A DNA stretch of 64,000 nucleotides from positions 2,170,001 to 2,234,000 of the forward strand of contig NZ_CP037423.1 in the NCBI RefSeq assembly GCF_007754155.1. Direction: 5' to 3'. The position numbers and the translations under genes are program-made. Positions 26,076 to 33,853 of the stretch are shown here, in pieces. The notes beneath the pieces were generated by a model. The model was not told the origin of the DNA, did no database searches, and saw nothing but the letters and a program-made list of their open reading frames with translations. This stretch comes from Stieleria neptunia. Its GTDB lineage: Bacteria > Planctomycetota > Planctomycetia > Pirellulales > Pirellulaceae. How positions within the stretch are numbered: position 1 is the first letter of the stretch; the number at the start of each line of letters is the position of its first letter.

Positions 26076-26666
26076 ATGAACAAACGAATGATTTCACTCG
26101 CGTTCGGTGCAGCCATCGTGCTGCTTGCCAATCCGCTGGCGCATGCCGAAGTCACGGTCAAAGTCTCCAAGATGCACCTTTGCTGCGGGGCCTGCGTGAA
26201 AGCCGTCGAAGGCGCCCTGGAGAAAGTCGAAGGTGCATCCGTCAAGGCCGATCAGAAGAGCGGTTCGGCCGTCGTCACCGCAGCCGATCAAAAAACGGCT
26301 CGCAAGGCGATCGGAGCGATCGGGCGGGCTGGGTTTCATGGCGAGACCGATCACGCCAAACTGAAAATGCAAGACAACAGTGGGGTCAAGGCAGGCGTCA
26401 CGAAACGTCTGGAATTGGTCGGAGTCCACAACTGCTGCGGCGGCTGCAACAAGGCCATCAAAGCGGCGCTGGCGACGGTCGACGGCGTCCAGGCGGACAC
26501 CGCCAAGCCGAAATCGAAAACACTGGTGATCGAAGGCGAGTTTGATGGACTGGCTGTCGTCAACGCGTTGAACAAAGCCGGTTTCCACGTCCGTGCCAAG
26601 GGAGCCGCAAAAGAAGCCGCCGCGGCAAGGAAGAAAAAGGCCGCCGCGAAATCCACGGACAAGTAG
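26076..26666 (+). CDS. Exported protein with two HMA-like domains carrying CCGxC motifs
   Basis: A 196-residue protein with signal peptide MNKRMISLAFGAAIVLLANPLAHA. Two ferredoxin-fold heavy-metal-associated domains follow (about 27-90 and 103-165). Each has a metal-binding loop of CCGAC or CCGGC type (MHLCCGACVKAVE and HNCCGGCNKAIK), instead of the MxCxxC of copper chaperones. The tail is Ala/Lys-rich and basic. The extra adjacent Cys and periplasmic location suggest binding of a soft metal (Cu, Hg or Zn) outside the cytoplasm. Start at 26076 gives the signal peptide. It stands alone with no transporter gene next to it. Confidence 0.78.
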   Translation: MNKRMISLAFGAAIVLLANPLAHAEVTVKVSKMHLCCGACVKAVEGALEKVEGASVKADQKSGSAVVTAADQKTARKAIGAIGRAGFHGETDHAKLKMQDNSGVKAGVTKRLELVGVHNCCGGCNKAIKAALATVDGVQADTAKPKSKTLVIEGEFDGLAVVNALNKAGFHVRAKGAAKEAAAARKKKAAAKSTDK

Positions 26667-26704
26667 AAGGAAGGCAGAATTATTCGGGGCCGAATGATTC
26701 TCCC

Positions 26705-26774
26705 GACTCGTTCCCAAGCAATGCCCTGCCGCTAAATAATATTCGCGGCGTAGGGCAGAGGCTGGGAGCAAGTC
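26705..26774. repeat. Large imperfect palindrome downstream of the HMA gene
   Basis: The left arm GACTCGTTCCCAAGC plus ATGCCCTGCCGC pairs imperfectly with GCGGCGTAGGGCA plus GAGGCTGGGAGCAAGTC around an AT-rich loop. It lies between the stop of the HMA gene and the convergent end of the LEPR-type gene, so it may terminate both. It shares the GCCCTGCCGC core with the larger dispersed family A units. Confidence 0.5.
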
Positions 26775-26829
26775 GCGGTGAAACCTGTGACCGGCCCCCA
26801 GGGGATACCGTCAGCCTCTCCGATCACGC

Positions 26830-27651
26830 TCAATCGTAAATCGTTTCGAAGCTTTCCGAAGCGAGCACGGCATCAAACGAGTTGGCGTAGTAGCCGGTGC
26901 CGTTGACGTCCAACTTGTCGTGGTTGCTGCCGCCATCCAGATCCGCATCATCGGCCGCGGATGCGTCGATTCGCAGGGTGTCGTTTCCGCTGCGGAGTGC
27001 GACGTCGAGGTTGTCGACGTCGATGCCGAACAGGCTGACGTAGTCGTTGTGCCGTCCGCTATCGATGTCCAGGGTTCGGGCGTCGGTGTAGGAGGCGACA
27101 AAGGTGTCCGCGCCGTCCCCCATGTCGGCATCCAGTCGGTCGCCGACATCAACGTTGCGCATCCACCAATAATCGTTGCCGTCATCAGAGGAGTGATCGA
27201 GCAAGTGGATGTCGTCGAGGACGGTGACATCGAGCATGGTGATTCGGTCGTGGCCGCGTCCCGTTTCGATCTTCAAGTCGCTGTGTGAATGATGTTGCAT
27301 GTTGACGTCACGCAGTACGACTTGGTCGTCGCCGTCGCCAAGCTTGATGGTCAGGTCATCCAACGTTCTCCACGATCCCGAAATGAACTGCTTGGTCGGA
27401 ATGTATTGCACCGAGTTACCTTCGATCGTCGTCGGCGCACCGCCTTGGGTCAAACCGGTGATCCGAAGCATGTCATTGACCTGTCGCACTTCGACGCCGT
27501 TGGCCGCGCCGTCGCCGGTCAGTTCGACATCCATTCGGCTGCCGGAGATATCGACATCGACCGAGATGTCCCCGGCCATCAACTTGCGGGTTTCCAGATT
27601 TTGAAGTCCGAGCCGTCGTTTTTTCGCTGCTTGGTTTTTGGAACGAGCCAT
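26830..27651 (-). CDS. LEPR-type Asp-rich repeat protein, surface or exported
   Basis: A 273-residue very acidic protein. The N-terminus is basic (MARSKNQAAKKRRLG) and followed by LQNLETRKLMAGD, which fits the LEPR-XLL motif of many planctomycete surface proteins. The rest is a beta-helix-like ladder with Asp/Gly-rich turns (LGDGDDQVVL, TGRGHDRITM, MGDGADTFVA, SGRHNDYVSL, RSGNDTLRID) that resembles the calcium-binding turns of RTX proteins. A calcium-stabilised extracellular protein is inferred. The following 230 bases carry a small hairpin (27857-27873) and no gene. Confidence 0.7.
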   Translation of the reverse strand: MARSKNQAAKKRRLGLQNLETRKLMAGDISVDVDISGSRMDVELTGDGAANGVEVRQVNDMLRITGLTQGGAPTTIEGNSVQYIPTKQFISGSWRTLDDLTIKLGDGDDQVVLRDVNMQHHSHSDLKIETGRGHDRITMLDVTVLDDIHLLDHSSDDGNDYWWMRNVDVGDRLDADMGDGADTFVASYTDARTLDIDSGRHNDYVSLFGIDVDNLDVALRSGNDTLRIDASAADDADLDGGSNHDKLDVNGTGYYANSFDAVLASESFETIYD

Positions 27652-27881
27652 CGAAGTTTCTCCCGAAACAAAGGGTGTGCCGAGAATCTACGTTTGGCGT
27701 CGATCGGAACACCCGACCACGCTCCTCGACACCGATCCAAGCGAAGCAGCCGTCGGGATGTTTCCGAGAAAAAATCAGAAAGCGATCGGGCAAGACGATG
27801 CCGCGGAAAAAGTGGGCAGAACGAGACGGGGCAGAATGATGTCCCGGCAATCGTAGGGCATGCTGTGCATGCCACCCGCTT

Positions 27882-28421
27882 CTACCCCTGTGCTTGCACG
27901 ATGTCCAAATGCACTTCACCCATCGGCAGCCAGAAATCATTCTTATGCTTCGGTTCATTCGAGCGAACGATATTCAAGCTCACTTGCAGCTTCTTGAGCG
28001 CCGTGTCGAATTGACTCTTCGTGCACTCCAGCCGCGCGATCGCTTGTTTGCGAAGTGCCCCGGTGTAATTGGGTTCCAAGCGGATGAACTCATAAACCTG
28101 TTGTGACAACGAATCCAAATCGCCGACCGGCTGAAACGCACGCGGGTAATGCACGTTGCGGAAGTGCTGCATTTCCATCAGCACGGCATCGCCGCCGGGG
28201 ACTTTTCCGTAGTACACCGCGTCGGGATAGGTTTGCGGGATTCGGGTCTTCCAATCCCAAACGGCCATGACCTTCGGGCTCCAGCCACCGGATTCGGGTT
28301 TCTTCTCGGATAGCCCCGTGTTGTCCCACAGCGAAGGGTAAGGCGACCCCTTGCTGCCGAACACCGTGCATACCTTTTGTTCGAGAATAAATTGAAACGC
28401 TTGTTCGAAGGTCTTGATCAT
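27882..28421 (-). CDS. AlkZ-related winged-helix protein, role unknown
   Basis: A 179-residue soluble protein. Residues 1-100 read like the AlkZ-related family (FILEQKVCTVFGSKG, PSLWDN, WDWKTRIPQTYPDAVYYGK), and the C-terminal part has a winged-helix-like segment (YEFIRLEPNYTGALRKQ, LECTKSQFDTALKKLQVSLNIV). It lacks most of the length of true AlkZ DNA glycosylases, so base-excision activity should not be assumed. It lies 18 bases downstream of the dienelactone hydrolase-like gene on the same strand and could be cotranscribed with it. Confidence 0.6.
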   Translation of the reverse strand: MIKTFEQAFQFILEQKVCTVFGSKGSPYPSLWDNTGLSEKKPESGGWSPKVMAVWDWKTRIPQTYPDAVYYGKVPGGDAVLMEMQHFRNVHYPRAFQPVGDLDSLSQQVYEFIRLEPNYTGALRKQAIARLECTKSQFDTALKKLQVSLNIVRSNEPKHKNDFWLPMGEVHLDIVQAQG

Positions 28422-28439
28422 GTCAGTCGTGACAAAGCA

Positions 28440-29285
28440 CTAGCCAAGTGCCCGCTCGAAAAGCGCGAGCATGCGTCCCCAGGCCTTTTCCGCTTGCTCG
28501 CGGTTGTGCACGCGCGTGTCCGGTGGGCACCAGCCGTGCCCGGCCGGGTACACCTCGATCTCGGCAGCCAGGTTCGCATCGGCGAACGATTTCTTCAGGA
28601 CGTTCTTGGCCTCGGGGTCGCGTTGGTCGTCGTTCTCGGCGATCGCGATCAAGAACTGTGCCTTCATCTGGGGAATCAGCAAGTGGGGGCTGTCCGGATT
28701 GTCGGTGACCAGACCACCGCCGTGAAAGGTGCCGCCGGCGCCGACGCGGTCGGGCACCGCCGCGGCGGTGCGCATCACGATCGGTCCGCCCATGCAGTAC
28801 CCGGTGGTGCCGATCTTTTTGGTCGTGTCCACCTGCGGCTGCGCGTCCAACCACGCGATGAACGCCTTGGCGTCGGTCGTTTGTGTGGTTGCATTCAAGG
28901 ACTGTGCGAGCGGCCGCACGTCCGGAATCGGGGTGTTGGCACCGTCGGCCGCGGTCGGCGCATGCTTGGTTCGATAGAACGGGTTGACGACCAACACGCT
29001 GTAACCCGATTCGGCGAGCCGTTTTCCCATCTGGCGAAACGCCGGTCGGAGTCCAAAGATGTCGGGCCAGACCAGTACGGCGGCGTGCTTGTCCGTCGTT
29101 GGAGCCACGAAGTACGCGTCGCACTCGCCGTCGGGCGTCGTGATCGTCACGTCGCTTTCATTCACCTCGGCCGCGTTCGCCGCGCGGGGCAGCATCATCG
29201 CCGCACCGACGCCGGCGGCCAGGGTGCCGAGGTCGCGGCGTGAGTATTTTTTGAGATCTTCTGCAAAGTGATCTTGGTCGCACAT
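28440..29285 (-). CDS. Tat-exported dienelactone-hydrolase-family enzyme
   Basis: A 281-residue alpha/beta hydrolase. A twin-arginine signal lies at SRRDLGTLAAGVGAAMMLP. The family triad is visible: nucleophile Cys in GYCMGG, Asp in AENDDQRD and His in PAGHGWCPP. Characterised members open dienelactones in chlorocatechol breakdown, but most homologues have unknown esterase-like substrates, and the Tat signal argues for a periplasmic one here. It is the first gene of a likely two-gene unit with the AlkZ-related gene. Confidence 0.86.
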   Translation of the reverse strand: MCDQDHFAEDLKKYSRRDLGTLAAGVGAAMMLPRAANAAEVNESDVTITTPDGECDAYFVAPTTDKHAAVLVWPDIFGLRPAFRQMGKRLAESGYSVLVVNPFYRTKHAPTAADGANTPIPDVRPLAQSLNATTQTTDAKAFIAWLDAQPQVDTTKKIGTTGYCMGGPIVMRTAAAVPDRVGAGGTFHGGGLVTDNPDSPHLLIPQMKAQFLIAIAENDDQRDPEAKNVLKKSFADANLAAEIEVYPAGHGWCPPDTRVHNREQAEKAWGRMLALFERALG

Positions 29286-29843
29286 GGAATGCCTTCAGTG
29301 TTGATTGTCTGTGGAGAAAACCGGATTCGCAGAACAGTGTAGCGGGCTCCGCTTCCATCGTTCGTCGGCCAGAATCGATCGTCAAGGGATTCCGAAAAAG
29401 AAGCAAGCCCCGACGCCCAATGCCACCTACGTTGAAACCAAGCGGGTTACTTTTTGTTAGCGGTAGGGCGGGAGCCCTCCGGTGCGGTGGAACCGGAGGG
29501 CTTGCGCCCTGCCGATTGAGTCGGTATCTGCTGAGTCACTGGTGAGCCGCTGGCCGTAAGGCCTCGGGCGGGCGCCCGAGTGCCCGGCCGCTTACGCGTC
29601 ACGGTTCACGAAACGGACAGCCCGCTCGCGCCCTGCCGCTAAAACCTCGCATAACATGGGAAAGAAATGCTTCATAGCGTTGCCCGCTGGGACAGCAGGA
29701 TGCTTCTGGTCAGGTGTCGTGTTTTCAAGAGCATTTTTCTCTTTTTCACGTCACGATTGAGATGTAGCCACGATAACAGGGGAATCGCGTCCGCGCGAAA
29801 GAGGTAGCAGGCAGTCCAAATTGCGTCACGGGTGAGGTGAAAG
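29286..29843. other. 558-base intergenic region dominated by a dispersed repeat
   Basis: The core is a complete repeat element at 29456-29643 (described separately). Left of it is the leader of the dienelactone hydrolase gene. Right of it is an AT-richer stretch (29650-29840) that should hold the promoter of the metzincin-like gene. A 60-codon open frame there (29672-29854, minus strand) has poor codon use and is not called. Confidence 0.4.
29456..29643. repeat. Composite dispersed repeat, copy 1 (family A hairpin plus family B hairpin)
   Basis: The A hairpin (29456-29514) is built on GCGGTAGGGCGGGAGCCCTC and its inverse. The B hairpin (29542-29609) runs from GTGAGCCGCTGGCCGTAAGG to CGTCACGGTTCAC. 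The element closes with GCTCGCGCCCTGCCGCTAA. The same parts recur at 37385-37586, 46976-47134 and, A only, 59588-59662. The B part is in opposite orientation in copy 2. Confidence 0.8.
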
Positions 29844-30488
29844 ATGAGTCGCACGATTTCTCAAGAGGTTGCCAAAGAAACGCCCTGGTATCGGATCGAG
29901 TTGGACGCATTTTCGGTGTACCCGAAGGTGATCCTGGTCAGCCGCTGGTACTACCGCTGGCTGCTCGGCCCCGGAGTGACGACGCCGTGGGTGGAACGTG
30001 AAAAGAAGTTCTATCACGACGTGTTCAATCTGCTGTTGGCCGAGGCGTTCCGCAACACGCGGATTCGGATGACCGCAACCGATCGGGGGTTTACGACCAC
30101 ACTCGGCGTGGACTTCAGCATCGGTCGTGGGTTGGCAAAGTATCGGCACTGGACCGTCTTGCTAAAGAAGGTTCATCCGACCAGTGAGTCGTTTACGTAT
30201 CAAAGCAAGGTCATGCCGAACAGTTTGACCATTCACTTGGACACGGCCGACATCAAGGATTACCAGCCGATGAACGTGGCGGGCAAGACAGGAATCCACA
30301 ACGCGATTCCCCACGAATTTTTGCATGCGATCGGGTACCATCATGACGAATCGCACGCCGCCAGCCCGCACCTGGGCGACACCAATAGCATCATGAATGT
30401 GGGCAAACAAATCCGACAGCGGCATCTGCGCCACGTGCTCGCCGACCTGGAAGATCTGGTCCCCAATGCCAGGTTTTCGATGGCGTGA
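29844..30488 (+). CDS. Metzincin-motif protease-like protein without signal peptide
   Basis: A 214-residue protein whose HEFLHAIGYHH fits the metzincin zinc motif HExxHxxGxxH. SIMN about 20 residues later could be the Met-turn. The N-terminal 100 residues include a Trp/Tyr-rich stretch (SRWYYRWLLGPGVTTPWVER) and no export signal, which is odd for a metzincin. Length and layout suit a minimal matrixin-like fold. The stop lies against a heparinase-like gene remnant on the other strand. Activity, target and location are unknown. Confidence 0.72.
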   Translation: MSRTISQEVAKETPWYRIELDAFSVYPKVILVSRWYYRWLLGPGVTTPWVEREKKFYHDVFNLLLAEAFRNTRIRMTATDRGFTTTLGVDFSIGRGLAKYRHWTVLLKKVHPTSESFTYQSKVMPNSLTIHLDTADIKDYQPMNVAGKTGIHNAIPHEFLHAIGYHHDESHAASPHLGDTNSIMNVGKQIRQRHLRHVLADLEDLVPNARFSMA

Positions 30489-30718
30489 TGGGATCGGCGT
30501 GACGAATGACGGCTTGGGCCAGCACATCTCGCGTCGACGACGAATCACCCAGGGACGCCCGCAACGATTCAAACTGCGCCGCATCGGCGATCAACCGCGG
30601 GTGGGTTTTCGGGGTCGCCGCAATGCGTGTTTGCAACGCTTCGATCGTCACCGCCGGCGACGTGCTTTGTCCGATAACACGCGTTCCCAAAAGTGCCAGG
30701 AAGATCGGAAACAAGATT
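30489..30718 (-). pseudogene. Remnant of a heparinase II/III-like gene (N-terminal part only)
   Basis: The minus-strand frame reads a hydrophobic signal-like start (ILFPIFLALLGTRVIGQ) followed by TIEALQTRIAATPKTHPRLI and RLIADAAQFESLRASLG, the usual beginning of exported heparinase II/III-type lyases. After about 75 residues the frame runs into the antisense of the metzincin-like gene and loses all similarity. Its natural start is replaced by one end of a 66-base repeat (30715-30780). Thus both ends are broken and only a fragment of an originally 600-700-residue gene remains. Confidence 0.6.
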
Positions 30719-30780
30719 CTCTCCCTCTGGGAGAGACGGCGTTTGCGCAGCAAGCAAACGCCAGAGAGGGCCGGCGGCTC
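30715..30780. repeat. 66-base repeat with internal palindrome, copy 1 (family E)
   Basis: This stretch matches the reverse complement of 60242-60307 at 64 of 66 positions. Its core is a hairpin, GGCGTTTGC-GCAGCAA-GCAAACGCC, preceded by CTCTGGGAGAGACG. Two nearly identical copies 29.5 kb apart in opposite orientation indicate recent spread or gene conversion. Confidence 0.85.
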
Positions 30781-31178
30781 GGAATAACTCTGCGACGAAC
30801 GCTCGCCCCTCCCGCACAGAGGTCATGCAGTTTTTAAGTGGCTGCTAACAACGGGTTTTCGTCGCTCTCCCCTCGGGAGAGTCGAGCGTGGCGAGGAGAG
30901 GGTTTGCGTCATTGCTTGGGGGCGCCCATCAAGAGTGAAGTGAACGCCGCGATTCACCGTTCGACCTCCCCTCGCTTCGCTCGACCCTCCTGCCAGGAGG
31001 GTTGCTTTAAAAACTGCACGACCTCCACACGGGAGGGTGACTTCTTTATTTGATGCCGACGGAATTGCGCTCCTGTGTCCCAAGCCAGTGACACTGGCAC
31101 CGGACTTGCAAAGTATCTCCCGGCCGAAGTGCCTTCGGCCTGAAACACTGCAAATCACGAGACTCAACGGAGCCCACA
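30781..31178. other. Repeat-rich intergenic region, no gene seen
   Basis: The region contains several short hairpins: CTCTCCCCTCGGGAGAG at 30865-30881, GGAGAGGGTTTGCG at 30894-30907, and CCCTCCTGCCAGGAGGG at 30985-31001. GCAGTTTTTAAG (30828-30839) and CTTTAAAAACTGC (31005-31017) nearly mirror each other. It looks like an accumulation site for decayed repeats and must also hold the promoter of the following gene. Confidence 0.45.
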
Positions 31179-32366
31179 ATGAATCGACGATGGAATTTCC
31201 ACCGCCCGCGACGGATTTTTGTCCCCCTGCTGACACTCGCCTTGTTGGGCGGGCCGGTGCTTTCGGGAGGCACTGTGCTTTCGGGAGACACTGTGTTCGC
31301 GTCGGAAAACGAGACAACGCAAGACAAAGCGGTCACGAAAACGGAAAGGCAGCGCCGGGAGATCGTGGACAAGGGACTGGCGTTTTTGGCCCAGGAAGGT
31401 CAATCGGCTGCGGGAACATTCTCCGATCGTGTCGGCCCCGGTGTGACGGCGCTGGCGATCACGTCGGCGCTGCGGAACGGAAAAAAGATCGATGATCCGA
31501 TGGTCGCGGAGGGTTTGAAAGCGCTGGAGAGCTACGTCAAACCCGATGGCGGGATCTATGGCAACGGACGATTGAAGAACTACGAAACCTGTGTGGCGAT
31601 GGTGTGCTTTGCCGAAGCCAACGCATCGGGCAAGTACAACGAGACCCTCAAACGGGCCAAGGACTTTGTCACCGGCATTCAATATGGCGAAGGTCAGCGT
31701 GACCCATCGGATCCCTGGTACGGCGGCGTCGGATACGGTGGCGCCGGCCGGCCCGATCTGTCCAATACCGCTTACATGATCGAAGCGCTGCGGGCGGCCG
31801 AAGCCGGCCCGGACGACCCGGCGATTGAGCGCGCGTTGGCGTTCGTCTCGCGCTGCCAAAACCTGGACAGCAAGTACAACGACACCGCGTTTGCGGCCAA
31901 GGTCGATGACGGCGGGTTTTACTACGAAATCCCGACGACCAAGATTGACCCCAGCACGTCGGAGGAACGCTACACGCCCAACGGCGGTCTGCGCAGCTAC
32001 GGATCGATGGGCTACACCGGCCTGAAGAGCATGATCTTTGCCGGGCTGACACAGGAGGACCCACGCGTGAAAGCGGCGCTCAAGTGGATCCGGGATCACT
32101 ACAGCGTGGAAAGCAACCCCGGCATGGGGTCCGCGGGGCTGTACTACTACTACCACACCTTCGCCGCCGCACTCAACGCCGCCGGACTAAAAACCATCGA
32201 CGACGCCGACGGTACCCGGCACGATTGGAAAGCCGACCTCGTCTCCGAGCTGGCCCAGCGCCAAAACGAAGACGGCTCGTGGAGCAACAGCAATCAACGC
32301 TGGTTCGAAAACGACAAGAACCTTGCAACCAGTTTTGCCTTGATGGCGCTTTCGTACTGCAAGTAG
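31179..32366 (+). CDS. Exported prenyltransferase/squalene-cyclase-repeat (alpha-toroid) protein
   Basis: A 395-residue protein with a signal peptide (MNRRWNFHRPRR then IFVPLLTLALLGG). It contains QW-type alpha-toroid repeats: PDGGIYGNGRLKNYETC, GGVGYGGAGRPDLSNTAY, PNGGLRSYGSMGYTGLKS, NEDGSWSNSNQRWFEND. The fold is that of terpene cyclases and prenyltransferase beta subunits, but the catalytic DxDD of squalene cyclases is absent and the protein is exported, so a binding or structural role is likelier. A tandem 18-base duplication (31257-31292) inserts VLSGGT/VLSGDT next to the signal peptide. It may be cotranscribed with the next gene (9-base gap). Confidence 0.75.
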   Translation: MNRRWNFHRPRRIFVPLLTLALLGGPVLSGGTVLSGDTVFASENETTQDKAVTKTERQRREIVDKGLAFLAQEGQSAAGTFSDRVGPGVTALAITSALRNGKKIDDPMVAEGLKALESYVKPDGGIYGNGRLKNYETCVAMVCFAEANASGKYNETLKRAKDFVTGIQYGEGQRDPSDPWYGGVGYGGAGRPDLSNTAYMIEALRAAEAGPDDPAIERALAFVSRCQNLDSKYNDTAFAAKVDDGGFYYEIPTTKIDPSTSEERYTPNGGLRSYGSMGYTGLKSMIFAGLTQEDPRVKAALKWIRDHYSVESNPGMGSAGLYYYYHTFAAALNAAGLKTIDDADGTRHDWKADLVSELAQRQNEDGSWSNSNQRWFENDKNLATSFALMALSYCK

Positions 32367-32375
32367 GTGATTCGG

Positions 32376-33080
32376 ATGCGACTGAAGCGAATCTGGACGA
32401 TCCACATTTCGACACTGATCACGATGATCATCTGGGCGGCGATGGATCCGTTGTTCCCGACGATGGTGCAGCGATATGCCTGGGCCGGACCGGCCGAGGC
32501 GGTGGGTTGGATTCGTTGGGGCGGCTTGGCGTCGCTGGTCGTCATCGCGGCGACCAGTTTGGCGGCGGTGCTGATGACGCGGACACAGCGTTGGCGTGTC
32601 GGATTGCGACAGAGTTCGCTCCGTCGGTTGCTGGCGATCACCACCGTGATCGCGCTCTGGTGCGGATTGGTGATTCACCACGAGTCGATCGCCTGGCAAG
32701 GCAAACGGGTGCGATTCGCTTGGCGGATTGACGAGCTGGAAGCGATCGTCGCACCGTTGCGGAATCAGTGGCCCGAACGTGACGGCGAGTTGCCGGCGAC
32801 GGGACCGTTTATGGCCTACCCGTTCGGACGCCCGACCACACTGGTTCTGTTGCAATCGCCTGCCTTGGCCAGTCAGCACGTGTATGTCAGCGCGATCGAA
32901 CGCTGTGACGATGGCGCGATCAAGTTGCAGCTGACCGGGACCGACGGTGGTGATTGGGCGGAGTGGCATCCGCCGCACAGTCGTCCGATCTCCTTCGTCG
33001 GCGGACTGGCCGATCCCCACCAACTGCGCACCGCCACCGCCATCGGAAGCGGCTGGTACCTGGTCCGCTACGACGCCTAA
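32376..33080 (+). CDS. Membrane protein of unknown function
   Basis: A 234-residue protein with three hydrophobic helices in the first 100 residues (ISTLITMIIWAAMDPLF, GLASLVVIAATSLAAVL, LLAITTVIALWCGLVIHH). A soluble C-terminal domain without known motifs follows (FAWRIDELEAIVAPLRNQWPE, MAYPFGRPTTLVLLQSP). ATG at 32376 follows AGGTGA by five bases, and a GTG at 32367 would add three residues. It sits nine bases after the alpha-toroid gene. A family C repeat begins at its stop. Confidence 0.65.
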   Translation: MRLKRIWTIHISTLITMIIWAAMDPLFPTMVQRYAWAGPAEAVGWIRWGGLASLVVIAATSLAAVLMTRTQRWRVGLRQSSLRRLLAITTVIALWCGLVIHHESIAWQGKRVRFAWRIDELEAIVAPLRNQWPERDGELPATGPFMAYPFGRPTTLVLLQSPALASQHVYVSAIERCDDGAIKLQLTGTDGGDWAEWHPPHSRPISFVGGLADPHQLRTATAIGSGWYLVRYDA

Positions 33081-33141
33081 CGTGGCGTAAGCTTCCAGCT
33101 TGCGACTGCGCACTAATGGCAAGTTGGAAGCTTACCCCACG
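33081..33141. repeat. Family C palindrome between convergent genes, invading a gene end
   Basis: The arms 33081-33103 (CGTGGCGTAAGCTTCCAGCT onward) and 33119-33141 are inverted with two mismatches in 23. The right arm encodes the last residues (GKLPTCH) and stop of the flavodoxin gene on the minus strand, so the repeat has probably replaced the original 3' end of that gene. Confidence 0.75.
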
Positions 33142-33826
33142 TGGGTGCGTCGATGGATAGGATCTGCGACTGCCAGCGGTCGAGTGCGATGGGATCCGCA
33201 TCATCCACATCGATGCGATCGAACAGCGAGGCCGCGGCGTTTGCTTCCAGCCATCGATCCAACCGTCGTCCGAACGCGCAATACTCGTCGTAGCTGCTGT
33301 CGCCGAGGGCCAACACGGCGTACTTCAGCGTCGCCAAGTCGACGCGATCATTCATCACCGTCTCGGCGAATTCGATCGCATGGTCGGGCGGATCGCCTTC
33401 TCCGGCGGTGCTGGCGATGAACAATGCGCAACGGCTTTGCTGCAAACGTTTGCCATCCAGCGAATCGATACAGGCAACGTCGACCGATCGTCCCGACCGA
33501 CGCAACAGCTCGGACGTTTGTCCGGCGAGTTCCTCGGCGACACCGGTTTGACTGGCGTAGATCACCAAGATCGACGCCTCGGATTGGGGCGCGTCGGGAA
33601 GTGATCGCTGCTTCGGTCGGCCATGCTGAAACGACCATCGACAGAGTCCCACATAGGACATCAGCACGAGAGCCGCCGCCCACCAACGCCCGGGACGTGG
33701 CGTCGCGATCCACCAGGGCCCCGCTGTCCAACGGAGCAGCAGGGCCGAAACGATGGCGAGGGCCGTGAGCACGAATGCGTTGGCCAGCCGGGGGGAGAAT
33801 CGCGAGTGTTTTTCGTGATCGGTCAT
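33113..33826 (-). CDS. Membrane-anchored flavodoxin-like protein
   Basis: A 237-residue protein: two helices (AFVLTALAIVSALLLRWTAG and WWAAALVLMSYVGLC), then a flavodoxin domain with the FMN loops IYASQTGVAEELA, STAGEGDPPD and LALGDSSYDEYC. This resembles the N-terminal part of sulfite-reductase/P450-reductase flavoproteins, but the FAD/NADPH module is absent. The last residues come from a dispersed repeat, so it may be a shortened reductase. It is the last gene of a five-gene minus-strand set with PepSY, DUF2271 and DUF4198 genes, a set that suggests iron or siderophore reduction at the membrane. Confidence 0.82.
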   Translation of the reverse strand: MTDHEKHSRFSPRLANAFVLTALAIVSALLLRWTAGPWWIATPRPGRWWAAALVLMSYVGLCRWSFQHGRPKQRSLPDAPQSEASILVIYASQTGVAEELAGQTSELLRRSGRSVDVACIDSLDGKRLQQSRCALFIASTAGEGDPPDHAIEFAETVMNDRVDLATLKYAVLALGDSSYDEYCAFGRRLDRWLEANAAASLFDRIDVDDADPIALDRWQSQILSIDAPTWGKLPTCH

Positions 33827-33853
33827 CGGGGTTTGGGAGCGTTCCGCCGACCT

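Noticed and set aside
29456..29643. A CRISPR array or tRNA cluster in the repeat-rich gap
   Set aside because: The repeats are large palindromes without regular spacing or spacers, and no tRNA-like cloverleaf with a GTTCGA loop was found.
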